Shown here: piece after piece, positions 9,620-19,802 of the stretch
Numbering within the stretch: position 1 is the first letter of the stretch
Layout: every line of letters begins with the position of its first letter
Source of the DNA: Pseudomonadota bacterium
Lineage (GTDB): Bacteria > Pseudomonadota > Alphaproteobacteria > Rhodospirillales > Magnetospirillaceae
Assembly (NCBI GenBank): GCA_021793155.1
Contig: JAJYTF010000030.1
Location: 1-57,732 of the forward strand
Length of the DNA stretch: 57,732 nucleotides
Direction: 5' to 3'
Program-made: the position numbers and the translations under genes
Notes under the pieces: model-generated
The model's database searches: none
Told to the model about the DNA's origin: nothing
The model's input: only the letters and a program-made list of their open reading frames with translations

Positions 9620-10765
9620 ATGAGCCTGCTGTTGCCCGGCCATCGGCTGGAGTTGGGGCCCGACGCGCCGCTCAGGCTTGACTGCGGCGTCGAGCTGGCG
9701 CCGCTCACCATCGCCTATCAGACCTACGGCCAACTGAATGCCGACAAGTCCAACGCCATCCTGATCTGCCACGCCCTGACCGGCGACCAGTATGTGGCCG
9801 AGACCCATCCGGTGACCGGCAAGCCGGGTTGGTGGGAAGCGCTGGTCGGGCCCGGGCGCATCCTCGATACCGAGCGCTATTTCCTGATCTGCGCCAACGT
9901 GCTGGGCGGCTGCATGGGCACCACCGGCCCGGCCTCGACCAACGAGGCCACCGGCCAGCCGTGGTGTCAATCGTTCCCGGTGATCACCATCGGCGACATG
10001 GTGCGCGCCCAGCTTCGGCTTATCGACCATCTGGGGATCGACCAGCTGTTCTGCGTGATCGGCGGCTCCATGGGCGGCATGCAGGTGCTGGAATGGGCGG
10101 CTCGCCACCCGCAGCGGGTGTTCGCCGCGATCCCCATCGCCACCGCGGCCCGCCACTCGGCCCAGAACATCGCCTTTGCCGAGGTGGGGCGGCAGGCCAT
10201 CATGGCCGACCCCGACTGGTGCGGCGGCGACTATCCATTGCACGGCAGGAAGCCGCAAGGAGGATTGGCGGTGGCGCGCATGGCCGCCCATATAACCTAT
10301 CTGTCGGAAGCAGCCCTGCACCGCAAGTTCGGACGGAACCTGCAAGGCCCCGAGCTGAGCTGGGGCTTCAACGCCGACTTCCAGGTGGAGAGTTACCTGC
10401 GGCACCAGGGCAGCACCTTCGTCGAGCGCTTCGACGCCAACAGCTACCTCTACATCACGCGGGCCATGGACTATTTCGACCTGGCGGCCGACCACGGCGG
10501 AGTCCTGGCCAACGCCTTTCGCGGGACGAAGGTGCGCTTCTGCGTCATCTCATTCACCAGCGACTGGCTGTTCCCCACCGCCGAGAGCCGCGCCATCGTG
10601 CACGCGCTGAATTCGGTGGCGGCCAATGTCAGCTTCGTTGAAGTGGAGTCCGACAAGGGCCACGACGCCTTCCTGCTCGATGAGCCGGAATTCCACGCCA
10701 CCCTGTCGGGCTTCCTTGACGGCGCCGCCGAACATCGCGGCCTGCCCCGCGGAGCTCCGCGATGA
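9620..10765 (+). CDS. metX: Homoserine O-acetyltransferase (MetX family)
   Basis: A 381-residue alpha/beta hydrolase-fold acyltransferase that activates homoserine for methionine synthesis. The nucleophile elbow [12 protein letters not shown] supplies the catalytic serine; the aspartate is in TSDWLFP and the histidine in DKGHDAFLL. Some proteobacterial MetX proteins use succinyl-CoA instead of acetyl-CoA, and this cannot be decided by eye. It lies one base after lysK and overlaps metW by 4 bp (ATGA), so metX and metW are translationally coupled. Confidence 0.93.
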   Translation: MSLLLPGHRLELGPDAPLRLDCGVELAPLTIAYQTYGQLNADKSNAILICHALTGDQYVAETHPVTGKPGWWEALVGPGRILDTERYFLICANVLGGCMGTTGPASTNEATGQPWCQSFPVITIGDMVRAQLRLIDHLGIDQLFCVIGGSMGGMQVLEWAARHPQRVFAAIPIATAARHSAQNIAFAEVGRQAIMADPDWCGGDYPLHGRKPQGGLAVARMAAHITYLSEAALHRKFGRNLQGPELSWGFNADFQVESYLRHQGSTFVERFDANSYLYITRAMDYFDLAADHGGVLANAFRGTKVRFCVISFTSDWLFPTAESRAIVHALNSVAANVSFVEVESDKGHDAFLLDEPEFHATLSGFLDGAAEHRGLPRGAPR

Positions 10766-11418
10766 CCATCCAGGCCCGGCGAACAGGCGCCACTGGCAGC
10801 GCCAATGGTAACGGCAGCGCCATCCGCGTCGACCTGCAGATGATTGCCGACATGGTGGAACCGGGCTCCCGCGTTCTCGATATCGGCTGCGGCGAAGGGG
10901 TGTTGCTGGATTACCTGAACGGCTTCAAGCAGGCGGACGGCCGTGGCATGGAGCTATCGATGGCCGGGGTGCGGGCTGCCGTGGCACACGGTCTGTCGGT
11001 AATCCAGGGCGACGCCGATACCGATCTCAAGGACTATCCCACCGGCGCTTTCGACTACGTGATCCTCAGCCAGACCCTGCAGGCCACCCGCAATCCGAAG
11101 GATGTCCTCGAACAGATGCTGCGCATCGGCCGGCGGGCCATCGTGTCCTTCCCCAATTTCGGCCATTGGCGCGTGCGCGTGTCACTGCTGTGGCACGGGC
11201 GGATGCCGATGACCGAGACCCTGACCTACGACTGGTATGACACTCCCAATATCCACCTCTGCACCATTCGTGACTTCACCGACCTATGCGCCAGGCTGGG
11301 AATCGCGGTGGAACGGGCCATCTCGCTGGATTCGCGGGGGCGGACCCGTTATGACGCGGGTGGCCGGCTGGCCAACTGGCTGGGCGAGCAGGCAGTGTTC
11401 CTGCTGCGGCGGGAGTAG
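10762..11418 (+). CDS. metW: Methionine biosynthesis protein MetW
   Basis: A 218-residue SAM-methyltransferase-fold protein with motif [16 protein letters not shown]. MetW is the obligate companion of MetX in proteobacteria and is thought to activate the acyltransferase step or stabilise MetX. The 4-bp overlap with metX supports the assignment. The extended N-terminus (a glycine/asparagine-rich stretch of about 20 residues) is low in information. Transcription probably ends in the repeat that follows. Confidence 0.92.
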   Translation: MTIQARRTGATGSANGNGSAIRVDLQMIADMVEPGSRVLDIGCGEGVLLDYLNGFKQADGRGMELSMAGVRAAVAHGLSVIQGDADTDLKDYPTGAFDYVILSQTLQATRNPKDVLEQMLRIGRRAIVSFPNFGHWRVRVSLLWHGRMPMTETLTYDWYDTPNIHLCTIRDFTDLCARLGIAVERAISLDSRGRTRYDAGGRLANWLGEQAVFLLRRE

Positions 11419-11448
11419 GTCCGAATACCACACGCCAAAGCTCATTTC

Positions 11449-11526
11449 GTCATTGCGAGCCGAAGGCGAAGCAATCCGCAAGCCGGCAGTACGGCCCTGG
11501 ATCGCATCGCTCCGCTCGCGATGACG
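11449..11526. repeat. REP-like interspersed palindromic repeat
   Basis: The left arm reads CGTCATTGCGAGC and the right arm CGCTCGCGATGACG, with AAGCAATCC and GGATCGCATCGC inside. This is the common proteobacterial dispersed repeat built on the 'cattgcgagc...gcaatgacg' theme. It sits between the convergent genes metW and a methyltransferase, and its folded RNA could serve as a bidirectional transcript end. Confidence 0.7.
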
Positions 11527-11531
11527 AAGGC

Positions 11532-12272
11532 CTACCCCAACGGCCGGACGTTGCGGAAACCCTGCGGCATCACAACATAGCCACGCTTGCGCTCCGGTTT
11601 ATCGCGCAAGGCGCTGCCGGCATAGATCTGCTTGGCCGCCTCGACCAGCAGCACTCCGGCAAAACCCTGGAACCAGCGGGCCCCCACCTGTTCCCAGGCC
11701 GGCGCCGAGCGCAGCACGAAGCGGGACTTGAACGGCGGCATGTACAAGGCGGCGGCGGTCTGCAGCGGCGTGTACATGTTGTCGCGCAACAGCCGGGTCA
11801 GCTGGGATGGCGTGTAGGGGCGGCCTTGGCCGAACGGCGTGCGGTCCAGCCGTGCCCAGATGCCGCGGCGATTGGGCGCAATCACCAACAACCGCCCGCT
11901 GTCGGTCAGCACCCGCCATACCTCGCGCAGAGAGGCCCGCACCTGCTCGGTCGATTCCAGCGCATGGACCAGCAATACCCGGTCCATCGAACGGTCGGGC
12001 AACGGCAAGTCGGTCTCATCGGCCAGGCAGACCAGGCCCGGCCCTTCCGGCGGCCAGGGCAACACCCCCTGCGAGGCCGGCATGACCGCCACAACCCGTT
12101 CGCTCTCTTCGCGGAACGGCCGCAAATAGGGCGTGGCGAACCCCAGCCCGAGAACCCGGCATTGATGGGCGTCGGGCCAGATAGCGCGGATCTGCCGCCG
12201 AATCATCCGGCGCGCCGTCTGCCCAAGGCTGGTATCGTAGAAATCCCTGAGATCGATGACGTCGTTCCACAT
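11532..12272 (-). CDS. Class I SAM-dependent methyltransferase
   Basis: A 246-residue protein with a Rossmann-type SAM fold: motif I is degenerate (VLGLGFATPYL), followed by LPLPDRSMDRVLLVHALE, the typical motif III/IV of type-11 methyltransferases. The substrate is unknown. It is divergent from gloB, a pairing often seen in alphaproteobacterial genomes. The start at ATG 12272 gives MWNDVIDLRDFYD, a plausible conserved N-terminus. Convergent with metW across the palindromic repeat. Confidence 0.8.
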   Translation of the reverse strand: MWNDVIDLRDFYDTSLGQTARRMIRRQIRAIWPDAHQCRVLGLGFATPYLRPFREESERVVAVMPASQGVLPWPPEGPGLVCLADETDLPLPDRSMDRVLLVHALESTEQVRASLREVWRVLTDSGRLLVIAPNRRGIWARLDRTPFGQGRPYTPSQLTRLLRDNMYTPLQTAAALYMPPFKSRFVLRSAPAWEQVGARWFQGFAGVLLVEAAKQIYAGSALRDKPERKRGYVVMPQGFRNVRPLG

Positions 12273-12427
12273 ACCCCATCAATGAAACGCCACGGCGGGA
12301 GCGGCAAGGGAAATCCACCTCGGCGCGCGTACGGGCCCCTTCGGAAACTCCGCAGTTAACGCCGGACAAACGCCCTGGCCGGCGCTATGGTTGACGAGGG
12401 CCGGAGTCCCAGGGTGGAGATTCAACC

Positions 12428-13198
12428 ATGACGAAGCTGCGGGTCGAACAGATCCCGGTTCTGCGGGACAACTATGTCTACCTGCTGCACGAGCCGGACA
12501 GCGGCGCTACCGCCGTGGTCGATCCGGCCGTCGCCGAACCGGTAGAAGAACGCCTTGCGGCATTGGGCTGGAGGCTGACGCATATTCTGAATACCCATCA
12601 CCATGACGACCATGTGGGCGGCAACCTGGCGCTGAAGCGGGCCACCGGCGCGAAGGTGGTCGGCAGCCGACGCGACGCCGACCGCATTCCGGGAATCGAC
12701 CAGATGGTCGGTGACGGCGAGTCGTTTCTGGTCGGCAAGGCGGCGGCCATGGTGATGGAAGTCCCCGGGCATACGGCGGGGCATATCGCCTACTGGTTTC
12801 CCGAAAGCCGGGCGCTGTTCTGCGGGGATACCTTGTTTGCCATGGGCTGCGGCCGGCTTTTCGAGGGATCTCCCGAGCAGATGTGGCAATCGCTGCTGAA
12901 ACTGCGTGGCCTGCCGGACGACACCCTGGTCTATTGCGCGCACGAATACACCCAGTCCAATGCGCGGTTCGCCCGCACGGTCGAACGCGACAACCCTGAC
13001 CTCGCGGCGCGCATCGCCGACATCGACGCGCGGCGCGGACGCAAGCTGCCAACGGTACCGACGCCGCTGGCTCTGGAGCGGGCGACCAATCCCTTCCTGC
13101 GGGCCGATGTCGAGAGTGTGAAACGCGGTGTCGGCCTGCCTGGCGCCGAGCCGGCCAAGGTTTTTGCCGAGCTTCGCCGGCGCAAGGATGTGTTCTGA
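12428..13198 (+). CDS. gloB: Hydroxyacylglutathione hydrolase (glyoxalase II)
   Basis: A 256-residue metallo-beta-lactamase-fold hydrolase that splits S-lactoylglutathione to lactate and glutathione, the second step of methylglyoxal detoxification. The metal-binding THHHDDHVGG motif is present at about residues 57-66, followed by PGHTAGH and FCGDTLF. The C-terminal HAGH domain is retained (NPFLR near residue 220). Length is normal for the family. A GST-family gene follows on the same strand, which fits a glutathione-linked function. Confidence 0.93.
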   Translation: MTKLRVEQIPVLRDNYVYLLHEPDSGATAVVDPAVAEPVEERLAALGWRLTHILNTHHHDDHVGGNLALKRATGAKVVGSRRDADRIPGIDQMVGDGESFLVGKAAAMVMEVPGHTAGHIAYWFPESRALFCGDTLFAMGCGRLFEGSPEQMWQSLLKLRGLPDDTLVYCAHEYTQSNARFARTVERDNPDLAARIADIDARRGRKLPTVPTPLALERATNPFLRADVESVKRGVGLPGAEPAKVFAELRRRKDVF

Positions 13199-13235
13199 GC
13201 AGCACTCAGGATGTGAATGACGACAGGGGACAGAA

Positions 13236-13841
13236 ATGAAACTACGCTACAGCTCGACCTCGCCCTATGTCCGCAAAGTGATGATCGTCGCCCATGAAAT
13301 CGGGATCGCCGAACGCCTGCAGATCGTTCCGGGCAACCCTTGGGTGTCGGATACCGACGTGCCCCAGGACAACCCGTTGGGCAAGGTGCCGGCGCTGATC
13401 ACCGACGACGGCGCGCATCTCTACGATTCGCCGGTGATCTGCGAGTACCTGGATAGCCTGAACCTGGGCCGCAAGCTGTTCCCGGCCTCGGGCGCGGCCC
13501 GCTGGGCGGCTCTTCGCCTGCAGGCACTGGGCGACGGCATTCTCGATGCCGCGGTAACCTTGCGCCTGGAGACCGTGATGCGGCCGGCGGAGTACCGCTG
13601 GCCGGCCTGGCTCGCCCGCCAGGAAGCGGCAATCGGCCGCGGCCTCGATGCCGCGGAGGTCGAGGTGCCACAACTGGGCGAGGACTTCAATATCGGCGCC
13701 GTCGCCATGGTCTGCGCCCTTGGTTACCTCGATTTCCGCTGGCCCGAGGACGACTGGCGGAAAGCCCGCCCACGTTTGGCCCACTGGTATGCGATGAAAA
13801 AGAACCGGCCGTCGGTCCAGGCCACTATGCCCCATGATTAA
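13236..13841 (+). CDS. Glutathione S-transferase family protein
   Basis: A 201-residue protein with an N-terminal thioredoxin-like domain (YSSTSPYVRKVMIVAHEIG, then GKVPALITDDG and YDSPVICEYLD, the glutathione-binding region) and an all-helical C-terminal domain. The serine-rich motif near residue 6-9 resembles beta/YibF-type GSTs. It lies 37 bp downstream of gloB and may be co-transcribed. ATG 13236 is preceded by GACAGGGGACAG. The substrate is unknown. Confidence 0.85.
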   Translation: MKLRYSSTSPYVRKVMIVAHEIGIAERLQIVPGNPWVSDTDVPQDNPLGKVPALITDDGAHLYDSPVICEYLDSLNLGRKLFPASGAARWAALRLQALGDGILDAAVTLRLETVMRPAEYRWPAWLARQEAAIGRGLDAAEVEVPQLGEDFNIGAVAMVCALGYLDFRWPEDDWRKARPRLAHWYAMKKNRPSVQATMPHD

Positions 13842-13960
13842 AGGATTAATGTGGCCCTTTCAAATTCAGGACAACCTATGTATTACCTCTCGACACGCCG
13901 ATCAGGAAATTGCGCAGCCAACTCTTGATGAGCCGAGCAATGCAGGGAAAATCAAACGTA

Positions 13961-14419
13961 ATGGCAAGACATGGCAATCGGGGGCGTCTCCCGTCCGGTC
14001 AACCGAATCCGATCGACGTACACGTCGGCGCGCGTGTCCTTCAGCGCCGCATGGTTCTGGGCATGAGCCAGGAGCAGCTGGGAAAGGCCCTGGGCCTATC
14101 CTTTCAGCAAATCCAAAAATATGAACGGGGCGCCAATCGCGTCGGCAGCTCGCGCCTGTTCGATCTTGCCAACATCCTCAGGGTTCCCGTCTCGTTCTTT
14201 TTCGAGGAGATGTCGGAAGACGTCCGGGAGATGACGCCGAGCCGCGTGGGACGGGGAATGACCGAGGCATCCTCCGCGGCCGAAGACATGGATGTCACGA
14301 TCAAGCGCGAAAGCCTGAAACTGATTCACGCCTATTGCCGGATCTCCGATCCCCGCGTCCGCAAGGAGCTGATGGAGTTGATCAAGGCGGTGGCCGGGCC
14401 GACGAAAGTGGAAGACTGA
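13961..14419 (+). CDS. XRE-family transcriptional regulator
   Basis: About 152 residues from ATG 13961 (MARHGNRGRLPSG), chosen because AGGGAAA precedes it and homologous-looking N-termini begin there; in-frame starts at 13928 and 13940 remain possible. The HTH is MSQEQLGKALGLSFQQIQKY, followed by ERGANRVGSSRLFDLANI and VPVSFFFEEM, a layout typical of a widespread alphaproteobacterial regulator group. The C-terminal helix region (RRELMELIKAV-like) may mediate dimerisation. It closely resembles the regulator at 21475-21930. Targets are unknown. Confidence 0.82.
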   Translation: MARHGNRGRLPSGQPNPIDVHVGARVLQRRMVLGMSQEQLGKALGLSFQQIQKYERGANRVGSSRLFDLANILRVPVSFFFEEMSEDVREMTPSRVGRGMTEASSAAEDMDVTIKRESLKLIHAYCRISDPRVRKELMELIKAVAGPTKVED

Positions 14420-14563
14420 CCGGCCTCGGAGCCACTTCGCCACTACCGCCATTTTCCGACAGGCGACGGGCCTGTTGACGCTGGCACCGGCGCGTACGCA
14501 CCATGGTTGGCCTGCATTTGTCTCCGTACCAACGGTGCGGGCGCGTAGGAACGCGGGGCTGGC

Positions 14564-16330
14564 ATGAACAGTATCAACCTGATCATTCTGATCTGTGCCG
14601 GCCTGGCGGTCGCCAGCGTATTCACCAGCGTCATCGCATTCCGGGCCGGCGCTCCGCTGCTGCTCCTGTTCCTGGCCATCGGCCTGCTGGCCGGCCGAAA
14701 CGGACCAGGAGGCATCGTCTTCACCGATGCCCGCGCGGCCTTCCTCATTGGCAGCGCCGCCCTCGCCGTCATCCTGTTCGACAGCGGCTTCCATACCGGC
14801 TTCAAGAGCTATCGCCAAGCTGCCGCACCGGCCATCCTGCTCGCCACCTTTGGCGTTGCCATCACCGCCGCGGTGGTTGCCCTGGCCGGCCACAGCCTGC
14901 TCGATCTCACCTGGCCGCAGGCGCTGCTGCTCGGCACCGTCCTCAGTTCCACCGACGCGGCGGCGTTGTTCTTCCTGCTGCGGGTCGGCGGCATCACCAT
15001 CCGCGACCGCGTCCGGTCGACCCTGGAGGTCGAGTCGGGAACCAACGATCCTGTCGCCGCCGCCCTTACCATGACGGCGGTGGGGTTGCTGGCCGGCGGT
15101 GACATCCACTGGGTCGGCCTGGCTCCCCGCTTCGCCGCGGAAATGGGGGGCGGCGCGCTGTTCGGCCTTGCCGGTGGCACCGCCATCGTCCTGGTGGTGA
15201 ACCGCCTGAAGCTCGAGCCCGGGCTCTATCCGGTGGTAGTGATGAGCCTGGCGATCCTGATCTTCGCGCTGACCAATCTGGTCGGCGGCAGCGGCTTCCT
15301 CGCCGCCTATCTGGCCGGGTTGGTGGCCGGCAATGCGCGCCTGCAATGGGCCGGCGCCTTGCGCCGCTTCCAGGAGGGAATCACCTGGCTCGCGCAAATC
15401 GCCATGTTCGTAACATTGGGGCTGCTGGCGACGCCCAGCCACTTTTTCGCGCTCGCCGCGCCAGGGGCGTTGGCCGCCGTAGCTCTGATCTTCATCGCCC
15501 GGCCGATTGCCGTCTACATCTGTTTGGCGCCCTTCCATTTCTCCAAGCGCGAACGCTTCTTCATCGCCTGGGTCGGCCTGCGCGGCGCCGTATCGATTCT
15601 GCTCGGCCTGCTTCCCATGCTGGGCGGCATTCCAGGCGGCGAGATCTTCTTTGATATCTCATTCCTGGTGGTCGTGGCCTCGCTGGTGGTCCAGGGCTGG
15701 ACGGTGCGGCCCCTTGCACGCTGGCTCGGCCTGATCGTGCCCGAACGCAGCGGACCGGCGGACCGCATGGAAATCGACCTGCCGGGACTGGCCGACCGGG
15801 AACTGGTGGCCTATGTGCTGCATCCCGACAGCGGCGTCGCCCAGGGGCGCTCGTTGCCGCGATGGGCCCGGCCGTTACTGGTCAGACGTGGGCAAAGAGT
15901 GTTGAGTTCGCCCCGCCAGTTGCTAGCCGGCGACCGCGTCTACCTGATGGTACCCCGCGTGCAGGTATCGCTGCTCGACACCCTTTTCGGACGCAGCCGT
16001 GGAACCGGCGATACCGATACGGCGCTGTACGGCGACTTTGCCGTCGGCCCGGAAATCCCGCTGGGCTCGTTGCGCGAGGCCTATGATCTGCCGTTGTCCG
16101 ATGTGGACGATCGGGTGCCTTTGAGCGAACTGTTCCGCCGCGAGTTCCGCACGGACATAGAACTCGGCGATCGGCTGCAACTCGGGCCGGTGGACCTCAT
16201 CGTCCGCGACATGAGGGACGGCAAGATTACCTCGGTGGGAATTTCGCTCGAGCCGTGGGCCAAGCCGCAGATCGGGTGGGAAAGGTTCAAGACCAGGCTG
16301 TCGGCCATTCTCGGCATTCCCGCTGGATAG
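14564..16330 (+). CDS. K+/H+ antiporter, CPA1/NhaP2 type with TrkA-C domain
   Basis: A 588-residue protein. The first 390 residues contain about twelve hydrophobic helices of the cation/proton antiporter fold, with the signature TVLSSTDAAALFFLLR and ESGTNDPVAAAL (the acidic pair used in ion exchange) around residues 125-170. The C-terminal part holds an RCK/TrkA-C-like regulatory domain (LAGDRVYLMVPR at about residue 450) and a further cytoplasmic domain ending in GRFKTRLSAIL-like sequence. The architecture matches NhaP2/CvrA, which exports potassium for protons at the inner membrane. Monocistronic. Confidence 0.88.
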   Translation: MNSINLIILICAGLAVASVFTSVIAFRAGAPLLLLFLAIGLLAGRNGPGGIVFTDARAAFLIGSAALAVILFDSGFHTGFKSYRQAAAPAILLATFGVAITAAVVALAGHSLLDLTWPQALLLGTVLSSTDAAALFFLLRVGGITIRDRVRSTLEVESGTNDPVAAALTMTAVGLLAGGDIHWVGLAPRFAAEMGGGALFGLAGGTAIVLVVNRLKLEPGLYPVVVMSLAILIFALTNLVGGSGFLAAYLAGLVAGNARLQWAGALRRFQEGITWLAQIAMFVTLGLLATPSHFFALAAPGALAAVALIFIARPIAVYICLAPFHFSKRERFFIAWVGLRGAVSILLGLLPMLGGIPGGEIFFDISFLVVVASLVVQGWTVRPLARWLGLIVPERSGPADRMEIDLPGLADRELVAYVLHPDSGVAQGRSLPRWARPLLVRRGQRVLSSPRQLLAGDRVYLMVPRVQVSLLDTLFGRSRGTGDTDTALYGDFAVGPEIPLGSLREAYDLPLSDVDDRVPLSELFRREFRTDIELGDRLQLGPVDLIVRDMRDGKITSVGISLEPWAKPQIGWERFKTRLSAILGIPAG

Positions 16331-16395
16331 CCCCCGCCAGGGCCAGGCACCTGGCGGGAGTGTCCGGTTGCTCCGTGGCCGGCCGGTATCGGCAC

Positions 16396-17118
16396 TCAGT
16401 ACATATGCTGGCCGCCGTTGATCGAAATGGTGGCGCCGGTGATGAAGTCCGCGTCATCGGCTACCAGGAACAGCACGCCGCGGGCGATGTCCTCGGCCCG
16501 GCCGAGACGGCCGGCGGGGATGCGTGCGATGATCTTTTCCAGCACCGCATGGGGTACGGCGCGCACCATGTCGGTATCGACATAGCCCGGGGCGATGGCG
16601 TTGACCGTAATGCCCTTTGCCGCCCCTTCCTGGGCCAGCGCCTTGGTGAAACCGTGAATGCCCGATTTCGCCGCGGCGTAGTTCACTTGGCCGTACTGGC
16701 CTGCCTGCCCGTTGATCGAACCGACATTGACGATACGGCCGAAGCCGCGGTCGCGCATGGACTCGATCACGCAACGCGCCATGTTGAAGCAGGAGGTGAG
16801 ATTGGTATGAATGACGTCCTCCCACTGCTCGTAGGTCATACGATGCAAGGTGGCGTCGCGGGTAATGCCGGCGTTGTTGACGAGGATTTCGACAGGTCCC
16901 AACTCAGCCGCGATCTTCTGTATCGCCGCTTCGCACTCGGCAAAGCTGGATACGTCGAACCGATAAGCGGGAATGCCCGTTTCCTCGGTGAACTGCTTGG
17001 CGGCTTCCACATTGCCGAAATAGTTGGCCGCCACGCGATAGCCGGCATTTTTCAGGGCCAACGAAATGGCCTTGCCGATGCCGCGCGTACCGCCGGTGAC
17101 AAGAGCAACTCGATCCAT
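16396..17118 (-). CDS. phaB: Acetoacetyl-CoA reductase
   Basis: A 240-residue short-chain dehydrogenase: nucleotide-binding GGTRGIGKAI near the N-terminus, NNAGI, and the catalytic YAAAK. It reduces acetoacetyl-CoA to (R)-3-hydroxybutyryl-CoA with NADPH, the second step of PHB synthesis. The NVGSINGQAGQYGQVNYAAA stretch is typical of PhaB rather than FabG. A GGGAGGG ribosome site precedes ATG 17118. It lies downstream of phaA on the same strand with a gap of about 160 bp, so it may share the phaA transcript. Confidence 0.93.
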   Translation of the reverse strand: MDRVALVTGGTRGIGKAISLALKNAGYRVAANYFGNVEAAKQFTEETGIPAYRFDVSSFAECEAAIQKIAAELGPVEILVNNAGITRDATLHRMTYEQWEDVIHTNLTSCFNMARCVIESMRDRGFGRIVNVGSINGQAGQYGQVNYAAAKSGIHGFTKALAQEGAAKGITVNAIAPGYVDTDMVRAVPHAVLEKIIARIPAGRLGRAEDIARGVLFLVADDADFITGATISINGGQHMY

Positions 17119-17281
17119 GAGATTTACCCTCCCTGGTAAACGTCAAGAGTAAGGTGCAAGCCCCGGTTGTATATACTCCGACGGCGATGCCCTGCCGTCG
17201 GGAGGCCGCCGCGCCCGGGTGCGACGACGGCCCGTTCTGGGAATCGGCCCGGAGGAACATCCGGACCGTGCCTCAATCCGT

Positions 17282-18451
17282 TCAGCGCTCGATGGTGAGC
17301 GCGATTCCCATGCCGCCGCCGATGCACAGCGTGGCCAGGCCCTTCTTCGCGTCGCGCTTCGCCATTTCGTGGAGCAGCGAGACCAGGATGCGGGTGCCGG
17401 ACGCGCCGATGGGGTGACCCAGCGCGATGGCACCGCCGTTTACGTTGACCTTGCCGGTGTCCCATCCCAGATCGCGGTTGACGGCGATGGCTTGGGCGGC
17501 GAACGCCTCGTTCGCCTCGATCAGGTCCAGATCCTGCGCATTCCAGCCGGCCTTCTTCAGTGCCGCCTTGGCCGCCGGGATCGGGCCCGAGCCCATGATG
17601 GCCGGATCGACACCGGCCTGGGCCCACGAGGCGACCCGGCCCAGCGGCTTCAGGCCTCGTTTCGCTGCTTCTGCCGCGGTCATGAGCACCACCGCGGCGG
17701 CACCGTCGTTGATCCCCGACGCATTGCCGGCCGTGACCGTCCCGTCCTTGGTGAAAGCCGGCCTCAACTTGGCCAGGGCCTCGGCGGTCGTCGATCGCGG
17801 ATGCTCGTCGGTGTCGAACAGCTTTTCTTCTTTCTTTACGACGATCTTCACCGGAGTGATTTCATCCTTGAACTTGCCGGCCTTGATCGCCGCTTCAGCC
17901 TTCTGCTGTGAAGCGAGGGCAAAGCGGTCCTGCTCGTCGCGCGTAATCTGCCACTTGGTGGCCACGTTCTCCGCGGTCACCCCCATGTGGTAGCCGTTGA
18001 AGATATCCCACAGGCCGTCCTTGATCATGGTGTCCACCAGCTCGGTGTTGCCCATCTTGGTGCCCGAGCGCAGATAGACGACATGGGGCGAGTTGCTCAT
18101 GCTTTCCTGGCCGCCGGCGACCACGACGGAAGCGTCGCCGGTGCGGATGGCCTGGGCTCCCAGGGCCACGGTACGCAGACCCGAGCCGCAGACCTGGTTG
18201 ATCGTGTAGGCCGGAACCTCGCTGGGCAGGCCGGCGGCGATCGACGACTGGCGCGCACCGTTCTGTCCGATACCGGCGGTCAATACCTGACCCATGATCA
18301 CTTCCGAGACGTCTCCGGCCTCGACGCCGGCCCGCTTCAGCACCTCGCGAATGATGATTTCACCGAGCCCGCTGGCCGAGTAGGAACTCAGGCTTCCCGA
18401 AAAAGCGCCGATGGGAGTGCGTGTCGCGGCAACGATGACGATATCGGACAT
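17282..18451 (-). CDS. phaA: Acetyl-CoA acetyltransferase (beta-ketothiolase)
   Basis: A 389-residue thiolase that condenses two acetyl-CoA to acetoacetyl-CoA, the first PHB step. The acyl-accepting cysteine is in [11 protein letters not shown] (about residue 90), the histidine in GHPIGASG and the second cysteine in [13 protein letters not shown] 18451 is chosen because GGAGGACT lies just before it and [15 protein letters not shown] is the conserved thiolase N-terminus; the in-frame residues upstream are leader. It is followed by phaB. Confidence 0.95.
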   Translation of the reverse strand: MSDIVIVAATRTPIGAFSGSLSSYSASGLGEIIIREVLKRAGVEAGDVSEVIMGQVLTAGIGQNGARQSSIAAGLPSEVPAYTINQVCGSGLRTVALGAQAIRTGDASVVVAGGQESMSNSPHVVYLRSGTKMGNTELVDTMIKDGLWDIFNGYHMGVTAENVATKWQITRDEQDRFALASQQKAEAAIKAGKFKDEITPVKIVVKKEEKLFDTDEHPRSTTAEALAKLRPAFTKDGTVTAGNASGINDGAAAVVLMTAAEAAKRGLKPLGRVASWAQAGVDPAIMGSGPIPAAKAALKKAGWNAQDLDLIEANEAFAAQAIAVNRDLGWDTGKVNVNGGAIALGHPIGASGTRILVSLLHEMAKRDAKKGLATLCIGGGMGIALTIER

Positions 18452-18548
18452 TAGAGAGTCCTCCTTGGCAGAAAGCGATGTGAATTGTGGGGTTTTTGGT
18501 ATTGCCGGTCTGTTTTCTATAGGAAGGGTCATTGCCGAGGCAAGAACC

Positions 18549-19802
18549 CTAATGCCTCAACACAAGTGATAACCATTTTGCAACATAAGCATAAACCTCA
18601 GTCTTAGCCCGGGCGCCCGTAAGCATTCCGATATGGCCGGAGTCGACTATGCGACGACGTGCGTGAGGCAAGAGGTCGGCCAAGGCCAGCGCGGACTGGG
18701 GCGGAACGATGCGGTCCTTGGCCGGCACGATCGTCAAGGCCGGCTTTTCGAAAGCGCGGGGCCGGACCAGCTCGCCGCCCAGTCGCCACACGCCCTTTGC
18801 CGGTTGGTTGTCCACGTACCAGCCGAACAGGCATTGACGGGCTGTTGGGCCGGGAAGCGGCACGCCATCGTTCACCCAGTCCTCCAGGGCAACGAAGTCG
18901 CGCGCCCTGGCGCTCCTGGCGTTCAAGGCCGAGAAGGCGCGGAATTTGCGTTCGATGGCCCCGGGATCGACCATGGCGAACAGCGCCTGCAGCAGGTCCA
19001 CCGGAATTTCCCCATGGACCGCCAACGCGTCCTCGAGGGGCTGGCGCATCGCCGCCACCAGCCGTCCTTGCAGCGGCGTCGGCGCATGAAAGTCCCACGG
19101 TGTGGCCAAGGTCACCAGGCCTTTGACATCCGGCTGCCGCAATCCTGCCAGGCCCGTTGCCAGCAGACCGCCCATGCAATAGCCGAGCACCACCGGACGC
19201 CCGCCCAGGCGGAGCACCTGGTCCAAGGCGCGACCGAGGCGGCCCACCACGTAGTCGTCCAGTGAAAACCCCTTCTCGGCGGCGCCAGGCGCACCCCAAT
19301 CGACGAGGAACGGCCGCAATCCCTTGGCCGCCAGGTAACGTAAGAAGCTGCGCTTGGTGGCCAGATCCAGGATATAGGCCCGGTTGACGAGTGAGGGCAC
19401 GACCAGGACGGGCCCGCCGGCAGTCCCAGCCGAGGCGTAATCGATCAGGCGAGTGGTGCCCTCCTCCCATACAGCGGGCGGAGCGGGCAGATCACGCTGG
19501 TACGGGTGTCGGCGATAGGCCTCGACACCCCGGAGGAATCCATCGATCCGCCGCCTCGCTTCGACCGTCAGGGCACGGGCGAAAACCTCAGCATCGACGC
19601 CGTCGATTTGGCTCCTGAGCTGCTCGGCCGCCGATTGCAGATGCGGCTTCCAGACGAAGGATCCGCTCTTCCAGCTCGGCAACGCGGCGCGCGAGCTGAA
19701 CAGCGTCGAGGCCTGCGCCAGAAGGTGAAGCTGCAGCGGCCGCGGGCCCAGCCGGTGAGGCAGGTCGCGGCGGGGAAGAGGTTGTTGTGGCGGTCGATCC
19801 AT
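18549..19802 (-). CDS. phaC: Poly-3-hydroxyalkanoate synthase (short PhaC, alpha/beta hydrolase fold)
   Basis: A 417-residue protein whose hydrolase core (about residues 110-415) holds the lipase-like box GYCMGG with the catalytic cysteine, the aspartate in AKDRIVPP and the histidine in DSGHIGML. It polymerises (R)-3-hydroxyacyl-CoA. It is far shorter than class I PhaC (about 590), closer to class III/IV or the short Rhodospirillales form. ATG 19802 is the first in-frame start giving [12 protein letters not shown] and [17 protein letters not shown], a hydrophobic N-terminal region that looks real. It overlaps the upstream small gene by 215 bp in another frame. Confidence 0.8.
   Translation of the reverse strand: MDRPPQQPLPRRDLPHRLGPRPLQLHLLAQASTLFSSRAALPSWKSGSFVWKPHLQSAAEQLRSQIDGVDAEVFARALTVEARRRIDGFLRGVEAYRRHPYQRDLPAPPAVWEEGTTRLIDYASAGTAGGPVLVVPSLVNRAYILDLATKRSFLRYLAAKGLRPFLVDWGAPGAAEKGFSLDDYVVGRLGRALDQVLRLGGRPVVLGYCMGGLLATGLAGLRQPDVKGLVTLATPWDFHAPTPLQGRLVAAMRQPLEDALAVHGEIPVDLLQALFAMVDPGAIERKFRAFSALNARSARARDFVALEDWVNDGVPLPGPTARQCLFGWYVDNQPAKGVWRLGGELVRPRAFEKPALTIVPAKDRIVPPQSALALADLLPHARRRIVDSGHIGMLTGARAKTEVYAYVAKWLSLVLRH

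Noticed and set aside
7999-9711. 570-codon minus-strand frame opposite lysK
   Set aside because: lysK has both class I synthetase signatures; the antisense translation resembles no family.
14096-15538. 480-codon minus-strand frame opposite the antiporter gene
   Set aside because: The plus-strand product is a clear antiporter; the antisense frame is repetitive glutamine/glycine-rich sequence typical of shadows.
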